Of a stretch of 64,000 nt of DNA, positions 54,835-63,753 are shown one piece after another (the first letter of the stretch is position 1; each line of letters opens with the position of its first letter). The position numbers and the translations under genes were made by a program. Below the pieces are notes generated by a model. It was not told the DNA's origin and searched no databases. It saw nothing but the letters and a program-made list of their open reading frames with translations. Source of the DNA: Paramagnetospirillum magneticum AMB-1 (GTDB lineage: Bacteria; Pseudomonadota; Alphaproteobacteria; Rhodospirillales; Magnetospirillaceae); contig NC_007626.1 in NCBI RefSeq assembly GCF_000009985.1, positions 3,961,943 to 4,025,942 on the forward strand. The letters run 5' to 3'.

Positions 54835-57705
54835 TCAGGCGGTATCCTTCTCGAAGGTTAGCAGGATCAGAGGCTTGCCGCTCGTCCTGCAAACGATCCG
54901 CCGACCGCCAAGCCGCATCTTGTGACTATCCAAGGGGAAAGCGGAGAAACTTTGTTTGCGGGGCAGGACGTTTTCGAGCAGGTCCTTCAGCGCAGGTGAA
55001 TCCCACGCGATGTAGTCCAGGGAATAGATCGACCGCCCCCTTGCCTCCCCAGGTGAGACCTTGAAATCGCGATAGAACGAATTGCTGGCAAAGATGACGG
55101 AGAAGGCGCCGTCCAGCACCAGCAGGGGCTTGTCCACCGCATCGACGATGCTCTCGGCGATGTCGTGGCCTTCCTGCTCGGCCTGCTCGGCGGCGACGCG
55201 GGCAGTGACGTTGGAAAAGGTGATCACCACGCCGTCGATGACGTTGTCCAGGGTGCGGTAGGGCTGGATACGGGTGAGATACCAGTCGCCGCCGATGGTG
55301 CGCACTTCCCGTTCAAAGGGGATCAGGGTGTCTATCACCTGCTGCGCCTGGGCCAGCAAATCGTCGCCGCCCAGGTCGGATTTGATGTCGGCCAAGGGGC
55401 GTCCCACGTCGGTGGTGACCAGACGGTAAACCTTGGCCGCCTCGCGCGTGAAGCGGCGGATGGCCAGTCGGTCGTCGAGGAAGATAGTGCCGACATTGAT
55501 GTTGTCGAGCAGGTTCTTCATGTCGTTCTGCATGCCGGCCAGTTGCTCGATCTTGGCCTGCAGTTCGGCGTTGACGGTAATCAGCTCCTCGTTGACCGAT
55601 TGCAGCTCCTCCTTGGAGGTTTCCAGCTCCTCGTTGGTGGATTGCAGTTCCTCGTTGGTGGATTGCAGTTCCTCGTTGGCGGATTTCAGCTCCTCGTTGG
55701 AGGATTGCTGCTCCTCGATGGTGGCCTGGAGGTTTTCCCTGGTATAGGCCAGATCGCGCTCCAGTTCCTCGATGCGCTCGCGGTCGGCGGAGCTGGGGGC
55801 GCGGCGACGGCGCGCCGGCTTTCCGGGATCAGAGACCGGCAGATCCTGGAAGCTGATCAGCACCAGCCCCAGACCGGGCTCGGGATCCGGCAGCGGCCTG
55901 ACGCCCAGCCGGACTCGGCGGACCTCGGCGCCGACCATGAACGACACCTCCCGCTCCAGGGTCGGTGTGCCGTGACTGACCGCCTGGCCCAGTGCGCTCC
56001 GCATTTCGAGCTGCAAGCCTTCATGGGCCATCTCCACGGCGTTCAGCGTCGCCTGTCCGGGCGGGGGGCGCAGATAGCGGCTGGTGTCGCCATGGACATA
56101 GAGAATGTCCCCCTTGCTGTCGGTCATCACCGAGACCGGGGCAAAGGACTGGACCAGCGCCCGGCGGGTCATTTCGGCGATGTTGGTGTCCTTGGTCTTG
56201 GTCATCACTTCCACGGGGGGGCTGCGGGTGGCGTCGGTGGTCCAGGCGAGACCGCTGGCCATCATCGCCCGGGTCGAGGCGAGGGATGGAGCTGTCCGGT
56301 AGAACTTCCACTTCCGGTTCAAGGGCGAAAACAGCTCGGTATGGCCGCCGATGCTCTCGGACGGCGACAGGAACAGCACGCCGCCGGGCCTGAGCGCGTA
56401 GTGAAAGGCGGGGATCAGGCGGCCTTGCAGGTCGGCTTCCAGATAGATCATCAGGTTACGGCAACTGACCAGATCCATCCGGGTGAAAGGCGGGTCCTTG
56501 ATGACGTTCTGGATGGCGAACACCACCATCTCGCGGATGTCCTTCTTCACCCGGTAGCCGTTCTCCTCCTTGACGAAGAAGCGGCGCAGCCGTTCGGGCG
56601 AGACGTCCTGGGTAATGTTGACGGGGTAAAAGCCCGTGCGCGCCGTGGCGATGGCGTCGTCGTCGAGATCGGTGCTGTAGATCTGAGCCTTCAGTTCACG
56701 ACCGGATTCCTCCATGACCTCGCGCAGGACCATGGCGATGGAATAGGCCTCCTCGCCGGTGGCGCAGCCGGCGACCCATAGCCGGACCACGTAATCGTCG
56801 GGCTTGCCGGCAAGGATCTGCGGCAGGATGTCCTTTTTCAGGATGGCGAAGGCTTCGGGGTCGCGGAAGAAGCTGGTGACGTTGATCAGCAACTCCTTGA
56901 ACAGGGTCTGGGTCTCGGCGGGATGCGCCTTGAGATAACGGGCATAAACCTCAATATCCTCAATATCGTGCTGGGCCATGCGCCGCTCGATGCGCCGGCC
57001 GATGGTGCTTTTCTTGTAGCCGGAAAAGTCGTGCCCGGTCCCCGAGCGCAGCAGCATCATGATCCTGCTCATGCCGCCGATGGTCGCCGGGGCAGGCGAA
57101 ATCTCGGCATGGTGGCGGCGATTGGCCTGCAAGATGGCGGGCATCCGCTCGGGCGCCAGCACATGGGTGGCGAAGCCGGCCTGGATGGCGCTGAGCGGCA
57201 TGCCGTCGTATTGGGCGGTGGCCGGGTCCTGCACCAAGCTGATGCCGCCGCCCCCCAGAATGGCGCGCAGGCCCAGAGTGCCGTCCGAGCCGGTGCCCGA
57301 CAGGACGATGCCGATGGCGTGTTCGCCCCGATCATCGGCCAGCGAGCGCAGAAAGGCGTCGATGGGCATGCGCTGGCCGCGGGGCTGTTCCGGCAGGCTC
57401 AACTGCAAACGGCTCTGAAACAGGGTCATGTCGCGGTTGGGCGGAATGACGTAGACCCGGTTGGCCTCGACCAGCATCTGGTCGGCAGCCTCGACCACCG
57501 GCATGACGGTGGTCCGCTGCAGAATCTCGGTCAGGATGCTGGTGTGGCTGGGGTCGAGATGGGAAACCAGAACGAAGCCCATGCCTGTATCGGCCGGCAA
57601 ATTGCGAAAGAAGGCCTCGAACGCCTCCAGGCCGCCGGCCGACCCCCCCAGACCGACAATGGACAGTTCGGCCGCGGGGGGCTGAGGCAAGGTCTTGCTC
57701 GTCAC
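54835..57705 (-). CDS. CheB-CheR fusion with PAS domains
   Basis: 956 residues. The CheB methylesterase part (about 15-200) has GLGGSAGGLEAFEAFF (Ser), SHLDPSHTS (His) and SGTGSDGTLG (Asp). The CheR methyltransferase part (about 215-470) has SFFRDPEAF and AGCATGEEAYSIAM. A PAS-like region follows, then a coiled coil of NEELQ heptads (about 640-710), and two further PAS domains. No kinase domain is attached; a histidine kinase gene lies upstream on the same strand. It may add and remove methyl groups on an unusual receptor, or feed a PAS-kinase pathway. Confidence 0.92.
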   Translation of the reverse strand: MTSKTLPQPPAAELSIVGLGGSAGGLEAFEAFFRNLPADTGMGFVLVSHLDPSHTSILTEILQRTTVMPVVEAADQMLVEANRVYVIPPNRDMTLFQSRLQLSLPEQPRGQRMPIDAFLRSLADDRGEHAIGIVLSGTGSDGTLGLRAILGGGGISLVQDPATAQYDGMPLSAIQAGFATHVLAPERMPAILQANRRHHAEISPAPATIGGMSRIMMLLRSGTGHDFSGYKKSTIGRRIERRMAQHDIEDIEVYARYLKAHPAETQTLFKELLINVTSFFRDPEAFAILKKDILPQILAGKPDDYVVRLWVAGCATGEEAYSIAMVLREVMEESGRELKAQIYSTDLDDDAIATARTGFYPVNITQDVSPERLRRFFVKEENGYRVKKDIREMVVFAIQNVIKDPPFTRMDLVSCRNLMIYLEADLQGRLIPAFHYALRPGGVLFLSPSESIGGHTELFSPLNRKWKFYRTAPSLASTRAMMASGLAWTTDATRSPPVEVMTKTKDTNIAEMTRRALVQSFAPVSVMTDSKGDILYVHGDTSRYLRPPPGQATLNAVEMAHEGLQLEMRSALGQAVSHGTPTLEREVSFMVGAEVRRVRLGVRPLPDPEPGLGLVLISFQDLPVSDPGKPARRRRAPSSADRERIEELERDLAYTRENLQATIEEQQSSNEELKSANEELQSTNEELQSTNEELETSKEELQSVNEELITVNAELQAKIEQLAGMQNDMKNLLDNINVGTIFLDDRLAIRRFTREAAKVYRLVTTDVGRPLADIKSDLGGDDLLAQAQQVIDTLIPFEREVRTIGGDWYLTRIQPYRTLDNVIDGVVITFSNVTARVAAEQAEQEGHDIAESIVDAVDKPLLVLDGAFSVIFASNSFYRDFKVSPGEARGRSIYSLDYIAWDSPALKDLLENVLPRKQSFSAFPLDSHKMRLGGRRIVCRTSGKPLILLTFEKDTA
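55566..55720 (-). repeat. In-frame 21-nt repeats encoding NEELQ heptads of CheB-CheR
   Basis: CTCGTTGGTGGATTGCAGTTC is present twice without change at 55630-55650 and 55651-55671, and more degenerate copies flank it. Each unit codes for one coiled-coil heptad, so slippage would change the linker length by whole heptads. Confidence 0.75.
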
Positions 57706-57756
57706 CGGAAATACTCCTGAGCCCTGGCGGGATTGCGTGCCCTTGGCGCAGGTGCG

Positions 57757-58974
57757 TCAGGGGTCCGGTGCCGTGAAGAAAAACGCGCTGCCCGCCCCGG
57801 GGGTCGATTCCACCCAGATGCGACCGCCATGATGTTCGACGATCTTCTTGCAGACGGCAAGGCCGATACCGGTGCCTCCGTACCGGTCGCGGGTATGGAG
57901 GCGGCGAAAAACGGCGAATATCTGCTCGAAATAGGCCGGGTCGATTCCGATGCCGTTGTCGCTGACGGAAAACTCCCATTGATGCCCGTCGCGGCGGGCG
58001 GTGACGGTGACCTTGGGCGGTCGGCCCGGGTCGTGATACTTAAGGGCGTTACCGATCAGGTTTTGCATCAGCCGGACGAACTGGTGGCTATCGTAGACGA
58101 TCTCCGGCAGACCGGCATGACCGATCTCGGCGCCGGATTCCGCGATGGCCTGGGATAGGCTGAACTTGGCTTCCTCCACCGCCTTGCCGCTGTCGAACGG
58201 CTCCCGCTCTCCTCCCATGCGGTCGACCCGCGAGAATTCCAGCAGGTCGGTGACCATGGCCTGCATTCTGGCCCCGCCCTCGACCATGAAGTCGATGAAG
58301 GTATGGGCGTCGTCGTCCAGCCGGTCGTGATACTTCCTTTCCAGCAGTTGGCCATAGCTGACCACCATGCGCAGCGGCTCCTGCAAGTCGTGGGAGGCCA
58401 CGTAGGCGAATTGCTCGAGGTCCCGGTTCGAGGCTCGCAGTCTCTCGTTAGCCCGCAGCAGCGCCTCGCGGGTATCAGCCAGTTCCGCCTCGGCCGTCTT
58501 GCGCACCGTGATATCGGTCAGAGCGACGCGCAGGACCGGGGCTGCGTCCTGTTCCTGCAACTGGCAATCGAGATGGCCGTTGAAGTTCCTGCCGTCCGCC
58601 CGCAGAAGGACAAGCTCGCATTCGTGCCGGCCGGTATGGTGGAGGGCATGCGCCAGATGCCGATGCCAGCGGTCATGGTCGGTGCCGGCGACGAAGGCGT
58701 CGAAGCGCTGGGCAATCACCCCGGCGCGCTCCACTCCCAGCAAGGCCGCGCCGGTCAGGTTGATCTGGGTGATTACCCCAATACGGGACAGGATTAGATA
58801 GCCGACCGGAGCGAATTCAAAGAGATCGACATAGCGGTCGCGGGATTCTTCCAGAGCCAGTTGGGCCCGCCGCAATTCGTCGTTCTGCATCTCCAGTTCG
58901 ATCTGGTGGACGCGGAGTTCGTGGAGCAGGTGTTCTGGTGACGGCGGCGTTTCGTCGCCAGGGTGCTGGTTCAT
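57757..58974 (-). CDS. Cytoplasmic PAS sensor histidine kinase
   Basis: 405 residues with no membrane helix. A coiled coil (HELRVHQIELEMQNDELRRA) leads into PAS (VDLFEFAPVGYLILSRIG), then a second coiled coil, HisKA with SHDLQEPLRM, and HATPase with NLIGNALKY and DNGIGID. The kinase core is close in sequence to that of the frameshifted kinase at 24.1 kb. The ATG at 58974 has AAAGGGG 5 bases upstream. It precedes cheB-cheR on the same strand, with a gap of about 50 bases, so the two probably act together. Confidence 0.88.
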   Translation of the reverse strand: MNQHPGDETPPSPEHLLHELRVHQIELEMQNDELRRAQLALEESRDRYVDLFEFAPVGYLILSRIGVITQINLTGAALLGVERAGVIAQRFDAFVAGTDHDRWHRHLAHALHHTGRHECELVLLRADGRNFNGHLDCQLQEQDAAPVLRVALTDITVRKTAEAELADTREALLRANERLRASNRDLEQFAYVASHDLQEPLRMVVSYGQLLERKYHDRLDDDAHTFIDFMVEGGARMQAMVTDLLEFSRVDRMGGEREPFDSGKAVEEAKFSLSQAIAESGAEIGHAGLPEIVYDSHQFVRLMQNLIGNALKYHDPGRPPKVTVTARRDGHQWEFSVSDNGIGIDPAYFEQIFAVFRRLHTRDRYGGTGIGLAVCKKIVEHHGGRIWVESTPGAGSAFFFTAPDP

Positions 58975-59042
58975 CAAAGCCCCTTTCCACCCAAAGGCAC
59001 AGTCTACACGACTTCGTGCCAATGGATTAAAGAGTCTAGCCG

Positions 59043-59588
59043 TTAAGGCGAAATATTCGCCCGAAGCTTATCAATTCGGGCGTTTGCCAGATTCCGGGCC
59101 GCTTGAATATTCCGCCTTGCGGCCATGTCCGCCCGCCGCAAGGTCATGGCTGCATCGTCCGCGGCATCCAACACCACGCTGGCGGCCAAACCGGATTCGG
59201 GGCGGCAAGCTTCGACGCCTCCTCTCAGGGCGTCTAAGGCGAGTCCTGCATCATTTTGGGTCTTCAAGGACACTCCAACTGCCAGGATATGGATTTGCTC
59301 CAAGGTGGCATTGCCGACGGCCCCCAATTCGCCGGCTCCCGCATCCGCTTCAAGGCGAAGAATCTGATCAAGGGGAGGCGCGGCTGTGGCGGCAATGGTC
59401 CACAACCTCTCCTTAATGGCCTGCGTCCCGGCCGACAGGTGCGTGCAGGCCATGGAGCAGAGGGCCCCGATACGCTCGACGGCGGCATCCACATCATCGT
59501 TAAAGTCTGAGGCCAGCAGATGAGCCATGGCGATGCGACCCTGCGCGTTCCCGACAATAGGCTTGAGGTCCGGAGGGGAATTGGGCAT
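59043..59588 (-). CDS. Hypothetical helical protein (181 aa)
   Basis: Not recognised. Ala-rich, almost entirely helical, with IGALCSMACTHLSAGTQAIKE and a C-terminal basic stretch (MTLRRADMAARRNIQAARNL). It has some likeness to phasin-type amphipathic helices but no signature. The ATG at 59588 has AGGAG 6 bases upstream. It stands 68 bases upstream of the kinase start on the same strand and may be its co-transcribed partner. Confidence 0.55.
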   Translation of the reverse strand: MPNSPPDLKPIVGNAQGRIAMAHLLASDFNDDVDAAVERIGALCSMACTHLSAGTQAIKERLWTIAATAAPPLDQILRLEADAGAGELGAVGNATLEQIHILAVGVSLKTQNDAGLALDALRGGVEACRPESGLAASVVLDAADDAAMTLRRADMAARRNIQAARNLANARIDKLRANISP

Positions 59589-59660
59589 CTGGTACTCCTG
59601 CCTTACTTCAGGATGTCGGCCGGCCCCTGGCGCAGATGCGGGTGATGTCCCCCGGCAAAT

Positions 59661-59744
59661 CTAGTCCTGGGCGATCTTCCGGTTGATGGCGATTGCGGAA
59701 TGCCCCCTCAGACTCAGGCTGATCGGAATGCATCCCGGATTCAT
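59661..59744 (-). CDS. Possible micro-protein (27 aa)
   Basis: An ATG at 59744 has GGGAGG 7 bases upstream, a better signal than many real genes here, and the frame of 27 codons ends in TAG. The peptide begins MNPGCIPISLSLRGHS. It has no recognisable feature. The gap around it (59589-59960) is otherwise AT-rich, with likely promoters at 59790-59930 and no larger gene. Confidence 0.3.
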   Translation of the reverse strand: MNPGCIPISLSLRGHSAIAINRKIAQD

Positions 59745-59960
59745 CGCCGCACCTCCCACCAGGGAACATGCCTACTGGGATGGTATTGCATAATAAATAA
59801 AATACAATACGCGCTGCGCGTTATCACAAATACCCATAAATAGGTACCTAAAATAACCTGTCTTTATTGGCGATTAATTCGGCGCATATCAATTGTGATA
59901 TTATTATTTGGCATTATATATATTACACCGACGCCGCAAGCGCCGGCGGAGGATGACAGC

Positions 59961-60086
59961 ATGAATTGCTCACAATCAAAAGCCTGCCATTTCATAAGCG
60001 AATGGATGGTTCCGCCACTACTGATCCCACTGGCCCTGATTCTCATGATCGCGATCTGGGTCGCCGTGCGCCCCCATCTGGGCTGA
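59961..60086 (+). CDS. Small single-pass membrane protein (41 aa)
   Basis: GGAGGA stands 7 bases before ATG 59961. The peptide has a short polar start with two cysteines (MNCSQSKACHF) and one membrane helix (VPPLLIPLALILMIAIWVAV). Function unknown. It is the first of four small genes in a row on the plus strand (59961-60729) and probably the start of their transcript. An AT-rich promoter region lies upstream. Confidence 0.55.
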   Translation: MNCSQSKACHFISEWMVPPLLIPLALILMIAIWVAVRPHLG

Positions 60087-60107
60087 GCCGCAACCGGAGT
60101 GCCAAGC

Positions 60108-60317
60108 ATGACCGTCAATACGATGGCCTTTCCTGTCTCCCCCGGAATCGAGGGGATGAATACGCTGGCCGTGTTCCTCAACGCCTCGCATCCCGCGGGG
60201 GGATGGCATTTCGGCCGCGGTACCCGCTTCGACCAGGCCATGGTGGACATCGATTTCGACGACCCCGCCGACTTGGCCCCTGCGTGGCGGAGCTATTGCA
60301 GCACCCGGGCTCCATGA
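60108..60317 (+). CDS. Small hypothetical protein (69 aa)
   Basis: Not recognised. The ATG at 60108 has GGAG 8 bases upstream. Contains HPAGGWHFGRGTRFDQAMVD and a C-terminal DDPADLAPAWRSYC. Its stop codon overlaps an in-frame ATG (60314) of the next gene, so the two are likely coupled. No membrane segment. Confidence 0.5.
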   Translation: MTVNTMAFPVSPGIEGMNTLAVFLNASHPAGGWHFGRGTRFDQAMVDIDFDDPADLAPAWRSYCSTRAP

Positions 60318-60343
60318 ACCGGGATCAGCGGAAGGGAACGCCC

Positions 60344-60571
60344 ATGTCCGAGAGCACGCTCTTCCAACTCAGCCGTATCTATGCCGGCGGTTGGCTTGCG
60401 GGGCGGAACAGCCCCGACACCGATCCGGCCGACATGGATTCCGTGGCGGATCGCCTCAATCCATACCAAGCGCCCGCCGAAAGTCAGCGTTGGAACCGGG
60501 GATTCAAGGATGCGGTATTGCGCATCCAGGGTATCCGGGTGAAATCCCTTGACCGGCTTGTAGGAGAATAA
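60344..60571 (+). CDS. Ribosome modulation factor (RMF)-like protein (75 aa)
   Basis: RISIYA-type opening then YAGGWLAGR, a spacer, LNPYQAPAESQRWNRGFKDAV: this follows the RMF layout YQAG-AGR...CPYQ...R--W--GW-EA. RMF binds the 30S subunit in stationary phase and helps make inactive 100S ribosomes. The Cys before PY is Asn here and the insert between the two halves is longer, so activity is not certain. The ATG at 60344 follows GGAAGGG by 7 bases; an in-frame ATG at 60314 overlaps the previous stop. Confidence 0.6.
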   Translation: MSESTLFQLSRIYAGGWLAGRNSPDTDPADMDSVADRLNPYQAPAESQRWNRGFKDAVLRIQGIRVKSLDRLVGE

Positions 60572-60573
60572 AG

Positions 60574-60729
60574 ATGGCAAAAGGTCAGAAACGTAGCGGT
60601 CGCGAGCCCAAAAAGCCAAAGACCGCAGTAAAAAAGGCGTCGCAAGCGGCATCGCTCTTTACCGACGACAGCCGTATGGGTAAGAAGCCGCCCCGCGTCA
60701 CCGGCCCGCCGCCGCCAAAGCCGGAATAA
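60574..60729 (+). CDS. Small, very basic hypothetical protein (51 aa)
   Basis: It begins MAKGQKRSGREPKKPK and ends in a proline-rich GPPPPKPE. AGGAG lies 7 bases before the ATG, and the gene starts 2 bases after the RMF-like gene. The very basic, Lys-rich start suggests binding to RNA, DNA or the ribosome. I recall similar MAKGQ-type small proteins in other alphaproteobacteria, with no known function. It is the last gene of the small-gene run. Confidence 0.6.
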   Translation: MAKGQKRSGREPKKPKTAVKKASQAASLFTDDSRMGKKPPRVTGPPPPKPE

Positions 60730-60737
60730 GCCCGGAT

Positions 60738-62252
60738 TCAGTCCGCCTCCCGCCGCCGGGCGGTACCTGTCAGGTGCCGTTCGGCGAAGGCTTTCATGGA
60801 CAGGCCGATGATCCAGTCGGAAATAACCATGGGAATGCGTGACGGCGTGAGGAAGGGGAAGCTGCGCAGGAACGGCACCATGGTCGTAAGCCCCCCCGAC
60901 AGGATGCCCCTGACCAGCAGGCGGACGACGATACCGACCCGCTGGCCCATGGGATAGCCGCTGCCATAGACCGGGACGCGCAGATACGCCGCCTTGTTGC
61001 GGATACGCCGCCCGATTTCCGGGCCGGTGAGCAGGCGGCCGTAAAGCATCTGGTAGCCCGCCGCCATGGCTTCGGCGGTCATGCATTTCGGCACGATGTT
61101 GGTGGTCAGGCTGGTGTTGTCCGAATGTCTTTCGACGGGCAGCAGGCGGCCTTCCCGCTCCATCCGCGCGTGCAGCGGGGTACGCGGCAGCGCCATGAGC
61201 AGACCGATCATGGCCGACTGGATTCCGGCGTCAGTGATGAAGCGGTACTGATGCTCGAAGGTGTCCAGGGTGTCGTGGTCGAAGCCGATGATAAACCCGC
61301 CCAGCACATCGATGCCGTGGGAATAGATGCGCCGGATGGCCGTCAGGGTGTCTTCCCGCAGGTTCTGGGTCTTGCCGGTTTCCTTCAACCCCACCGGATC
61401 GGTCGTCTCGATGCCGATGAACACCCAGCCGAAATTGGCGGCGCGGAACAGCTCCAGCAATTCGTCGTCCTGGGCCATGTTGAGCGACGCCTCGGTGCCG
61501 AAGCTGAACATGTAGCCGTGATGCCGCTGGTACTCGGCCAGGAAACGCAGCAGGTCCTTGGCCTCCTTCGGATTGCCGATCAGGTTGTCGTCGACGAAAA
61601 ATACGCTGCGGGCGCCGAAGCGGCGCAACTGATCCAACTCCTTCTCGATCTGATCCAGGTCCTTGACCCGGGGGCGCCGGCCAAACATCACGATGATGTC
61701 GCAGAACTCGCACCGGAAGGGACAGCCGCGCGAGAACTGGAGGGTGACGTTGGAATAGGCCCCTAGGCGAAGCAAATCGTAGCGGGGAACCGGAGTGTCC
61801 GCTAACGCCACCGTTCCGGTCTCGTGGTACAGGGGCTTTGGTGTCCCTGCCTCGAAGTCGCGGCAGAATTCCGGCCACACGTATTCGGCCTCGCCGGCCA
61901 CCACCGTGTCGGCCGCCTCGGTATACTCATCGGGACACAGCGAGGCGTAGCTGCCGCCCGCAACCACGTAATGGCCTTGGTCGCGGTAATGGGCCAGCAA
62001 TTCCCGCTGGCGCTCGAACTGAACGCCCATACCGCATACACCGACGATGTCGGCGTCGGTGGTCGGGGGAATCGGTTCGATGTTTTCGTCGATGATCTCG
62101 ACCCGCCAAAGGGCGGGGCACAGCGCCGCCAGCGTTGCCAGGCCGAGGGGGGGATTCACCGCCTTCTTGCCCGGCAACACATGATCAATGGCCCATCTGA
62201 AGCTCCAGAAGCTTTCGGGGAACCTCGGATTGATCAGTAGCAGACTGGGCAT
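60738..62252 (-). CDS. B12-binding radical SAM protein
   Basis: 504 residues. The N-terminal half is a cobalamin-binding domain (LLINPRFPESFWS, VVAGGSYASLCPDEY). The radical SAM cluster motif is CPFRCEFCDI, with GIETTDPVGLKETGK and the GFDHDTLDTFEHQYRF segment after it. The C-terminal part is the extra domain common in this class (DUF4070-like). Relatives include hopanoid methylases such as HpnP, but the substrate here is not shown. It makes carbon-centred radicals to methylate unreactive carbons. It needs B12, which may come from the pathway that includes cobB at 17.8 kb. Confidence 0.85.
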   Translation of the reverse strand: MPSLLLINPRFPESFWSFRWAIDHVLPGKKAVNPPLGLATLAALCPALWRVEIIDENIEPIPPTTDADIVGVCGMGVQFERQRELLAHYRDQGHYVVAGGSYASLCPDEYTEAADTVVAGEAEYVWPEFCRDFEAGTPKPLYHETGTVALADTPVPRYDLLRLGAYSNVTLQFSRGCPFRCEFCDIIVMFGRRPRVKDLDQIEKELDQLRRFGARSVFFVDDNLIGNPKEAKDLLRFLAEYQRHHGYMFSFGTEASLNMAQDDELLELFRAANFGWVFIGIETTDPVGLKETGKTQNLREDTLTAIRRIYSHGIDVLGGFIIGFDHDTLDTFEHQYRFITDAGIQSAMIGLLMALPRTPLHARMEREGRLLPVERHSDNTSLTTNIVPKCMTAEAMAAGYQMLYGRLLTGPEIGRRIRNKAAYLRVPVYGSGYPMGQRVGIVVRLLVRGILSGGLTTMVPFLRSFPFLTPSRIPMVISDWIIGLSMKAFAERHLTGTARRREAD

Positions 62253-62269
62253 CCGCGTCTCCTGTTCCC

Positions 62270-62488
62270 TTACTCCGGCAACGCGCTGCTGAAGAAGGGG
62301 AGTATCACTTCAAGGGTGTCGCTGCGTATCCGCTCGCGCCCGCCCACCTTGACGAAGAAGCAATGGTCGCGGTGACAGTAGGCCAGTTCCTTGACGGCGC
62401 CTGACGCCGCTTTACAGGCCATGATCGGTGTGTCCCCGCTCCCGTTGGACCGAGACACCACATCGGCAACAGTCTGTCGGTCGATCAT
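62270..62488 (-). CDS. Small hypothetical protein (72 aa)
   Basis: Not recognised. The ATG at 62488 has GGAG 6 bases upstream. A possible zinc or redox motif C-H-R-D-H-C lies in AYCHRDHCFFVKVGG, and the protein ends LEVILPFFSSALPE. It lies 17 bases upstream of the radical SAM gene on the same strand, so the two may form an operon. Confidence 0.5.
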   Translation of the reverse strand: MIDRQTVADVVSRSNGSGDTPIMACKAASGAVKELAYCHRDHCFFVKVGGRERIRSDTLEVILPFFSSALPE

Positions 62489-62544
62489 ATCCGTCTCCGG
62501 AGCAGGAATGGGGATGGATTGGGCCATCCCCATCGCCTGTCAGC

Positions 62545-62973
62545 CTACTTGCCGTCCAGCGATCCGAGAATGCATGACGGTAGGGCGGACAAAGCCGTGA
62601 ACGCTTCGCAAGCGGCATTGATCTGACGCTCTGCCAATTGGGTATTGGCGTCCATCAGACGCTGGACCTGCTTCATCATGTCCGAGGCGCTCTCCTCGAC
62701 TTTGGCCGACGCGGACCTTTCGTCGGTCAGGCCGGATATCATCGCTTTGGCGCAGGTCGAACCGATGTCGCGGACCTCGTTGCCGTAATCGGCATATCCT
62801 CCGATCACGGCTTGACCGGCGACCCGGGAGATTTCCGCCAAATCCCTGGCGCATTTGAACATACCGTCACGGGCGATGGCCGAGGTCTCGGCCCATTGAG
62901 CCACGGAAATCACGTTGTCGATGGAGGTGGTCTCCGCGGTAGCTTTGGCGGAATTGGCCTTGACTGTCGTCAT
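62545..62973 (-). CDS. Phasin family protein
   Basis: 142 residues, helical and amphipathic, with the phasin-type NTQLAERQINAACEAFTAL repeat region and a polar, Ala/Lys-rich start. Phasins coat polyhydroxyalkanoate granules and control their size. The ATG at 62973 is preceded by AGGAAAAG-type sequence. No PHA synthase gene is in this window. The C-terminal half is the most conserved. Confidence 0.75.
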   Translation of the reverse strand: MTTVKANSAKATAETTSIDNVISVAQWAETSAIARDGMFKCARDLAEISRVAGQAVIGGYADYGNEVRDIGSTCAKAMISGLTDERSASAKVEESASDMMKQVQRLMDANTQLAERQINAACEAFTALSALPSCILGSLDGK

Positions 62974-63085
62974 CGCGGCTTTTCCTTTGGTTGGATTGAA
63001 ATTTCAGTGGATGGCGAGTGTTACGAAATTCGTGCCCCCTGCATGCCAAGGAACGATGTGCCCGGCCTGGGGAGCGTTTAGTCCA

Positions 63086-63607
63086 TCAGGGCCCCGGTTG
63101 TTCAGCCTCACAGATAAAGCTCACGGCGGCGGCGCGGATGATGGGGCGGAGCCTCCCGTGCTCCGAAGTCGGATCGAAAGCCGATCTAAGACGACCCTTT
63201 TTGTATATTTGTCCCACCATCCAGGGGGCGAACCCCCCGCCGCCGCCGCCCTCGCGGTAGGCCAACACGGCCCTGGTACGGATGCGCGCGATGTCGCCGC
63301 CTGCCGCCAAGCCATGAGCCACCCGCCTGTTGATCGGAATGATGGCGCCGATATCGTCATCGTTGACGCCGCGACCTTGGCCCGAGGAGCCATGAATAAC
63401 GAATTCGGCGTCGCGGGACGTCGGAACGGCCCAGCCGTTGCCGACGCCGCATTCGCGGACCACAAGCCACACACGGAAATTGGCGTTCAACGCGTCCTTG
63501 AAGGCGGCCGTGTCGTTGGCGGCCTCGATGCCGTCGGCGGCCTCCATCAGGGCGGCGATGCAGAGTTCCGCTAAAGTCGGGTGGAGATGCACGAGTGCCG
63601 GAGTCAT
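63086..63607 (-). CDS. Hypothetical protein (173 aa)
   Basis: Not recognised. The ATG at 63607 has GGGAGG 7 bases upstream; a longer frame upstream to 63706 has none. It has HPTLAELCIAALMEAADG as a first helix, NFRVWLVVREC, and a glycine-rich loop (YREGGGGGGFAPW). It ends with RPIIRAAAVSFICEAEQPG. No membrane segment. The spacing to the phasin gene is 113 bases on the same strand. Confidence 0.5.
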   Translation of the reverse strand: MTPALVHLHPTLAELCIAALMEAADGIEAANDTAAFKDALNANFRVWLVVRECGVGNGWAVPTSRDAEFVIHGSSGQGRGVNDDDIGAIIPINRRVAHGLAAGGDIARIRTRAVLAYREGGGGGGFAPWMVGQIYKKGRLRSAFDPTSEHGRLRPIIRAAAVSFICEAEQPGP

Positions 63608-63753
63608 TACCCTGCCTCCCAGGTGCGGCTCACCGATATTTTTCCAGCCATTGCTCGCTAAAGGTAGTGCGTAGCGGAGGCGTGGACAATTCCCGGTTAT
63701 GTGCACGGCGACTACCCTGAAACAGGTAGGCTCCCGCGACTCCCCTTACGCAA

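Noticed and set aside
59864..60250. A 128-residue minus-strand gene across the small-gene run
   Set aside because: It covers genes with good ribosome-binding sites on the other strand and has no start signal or codon bias of its own.
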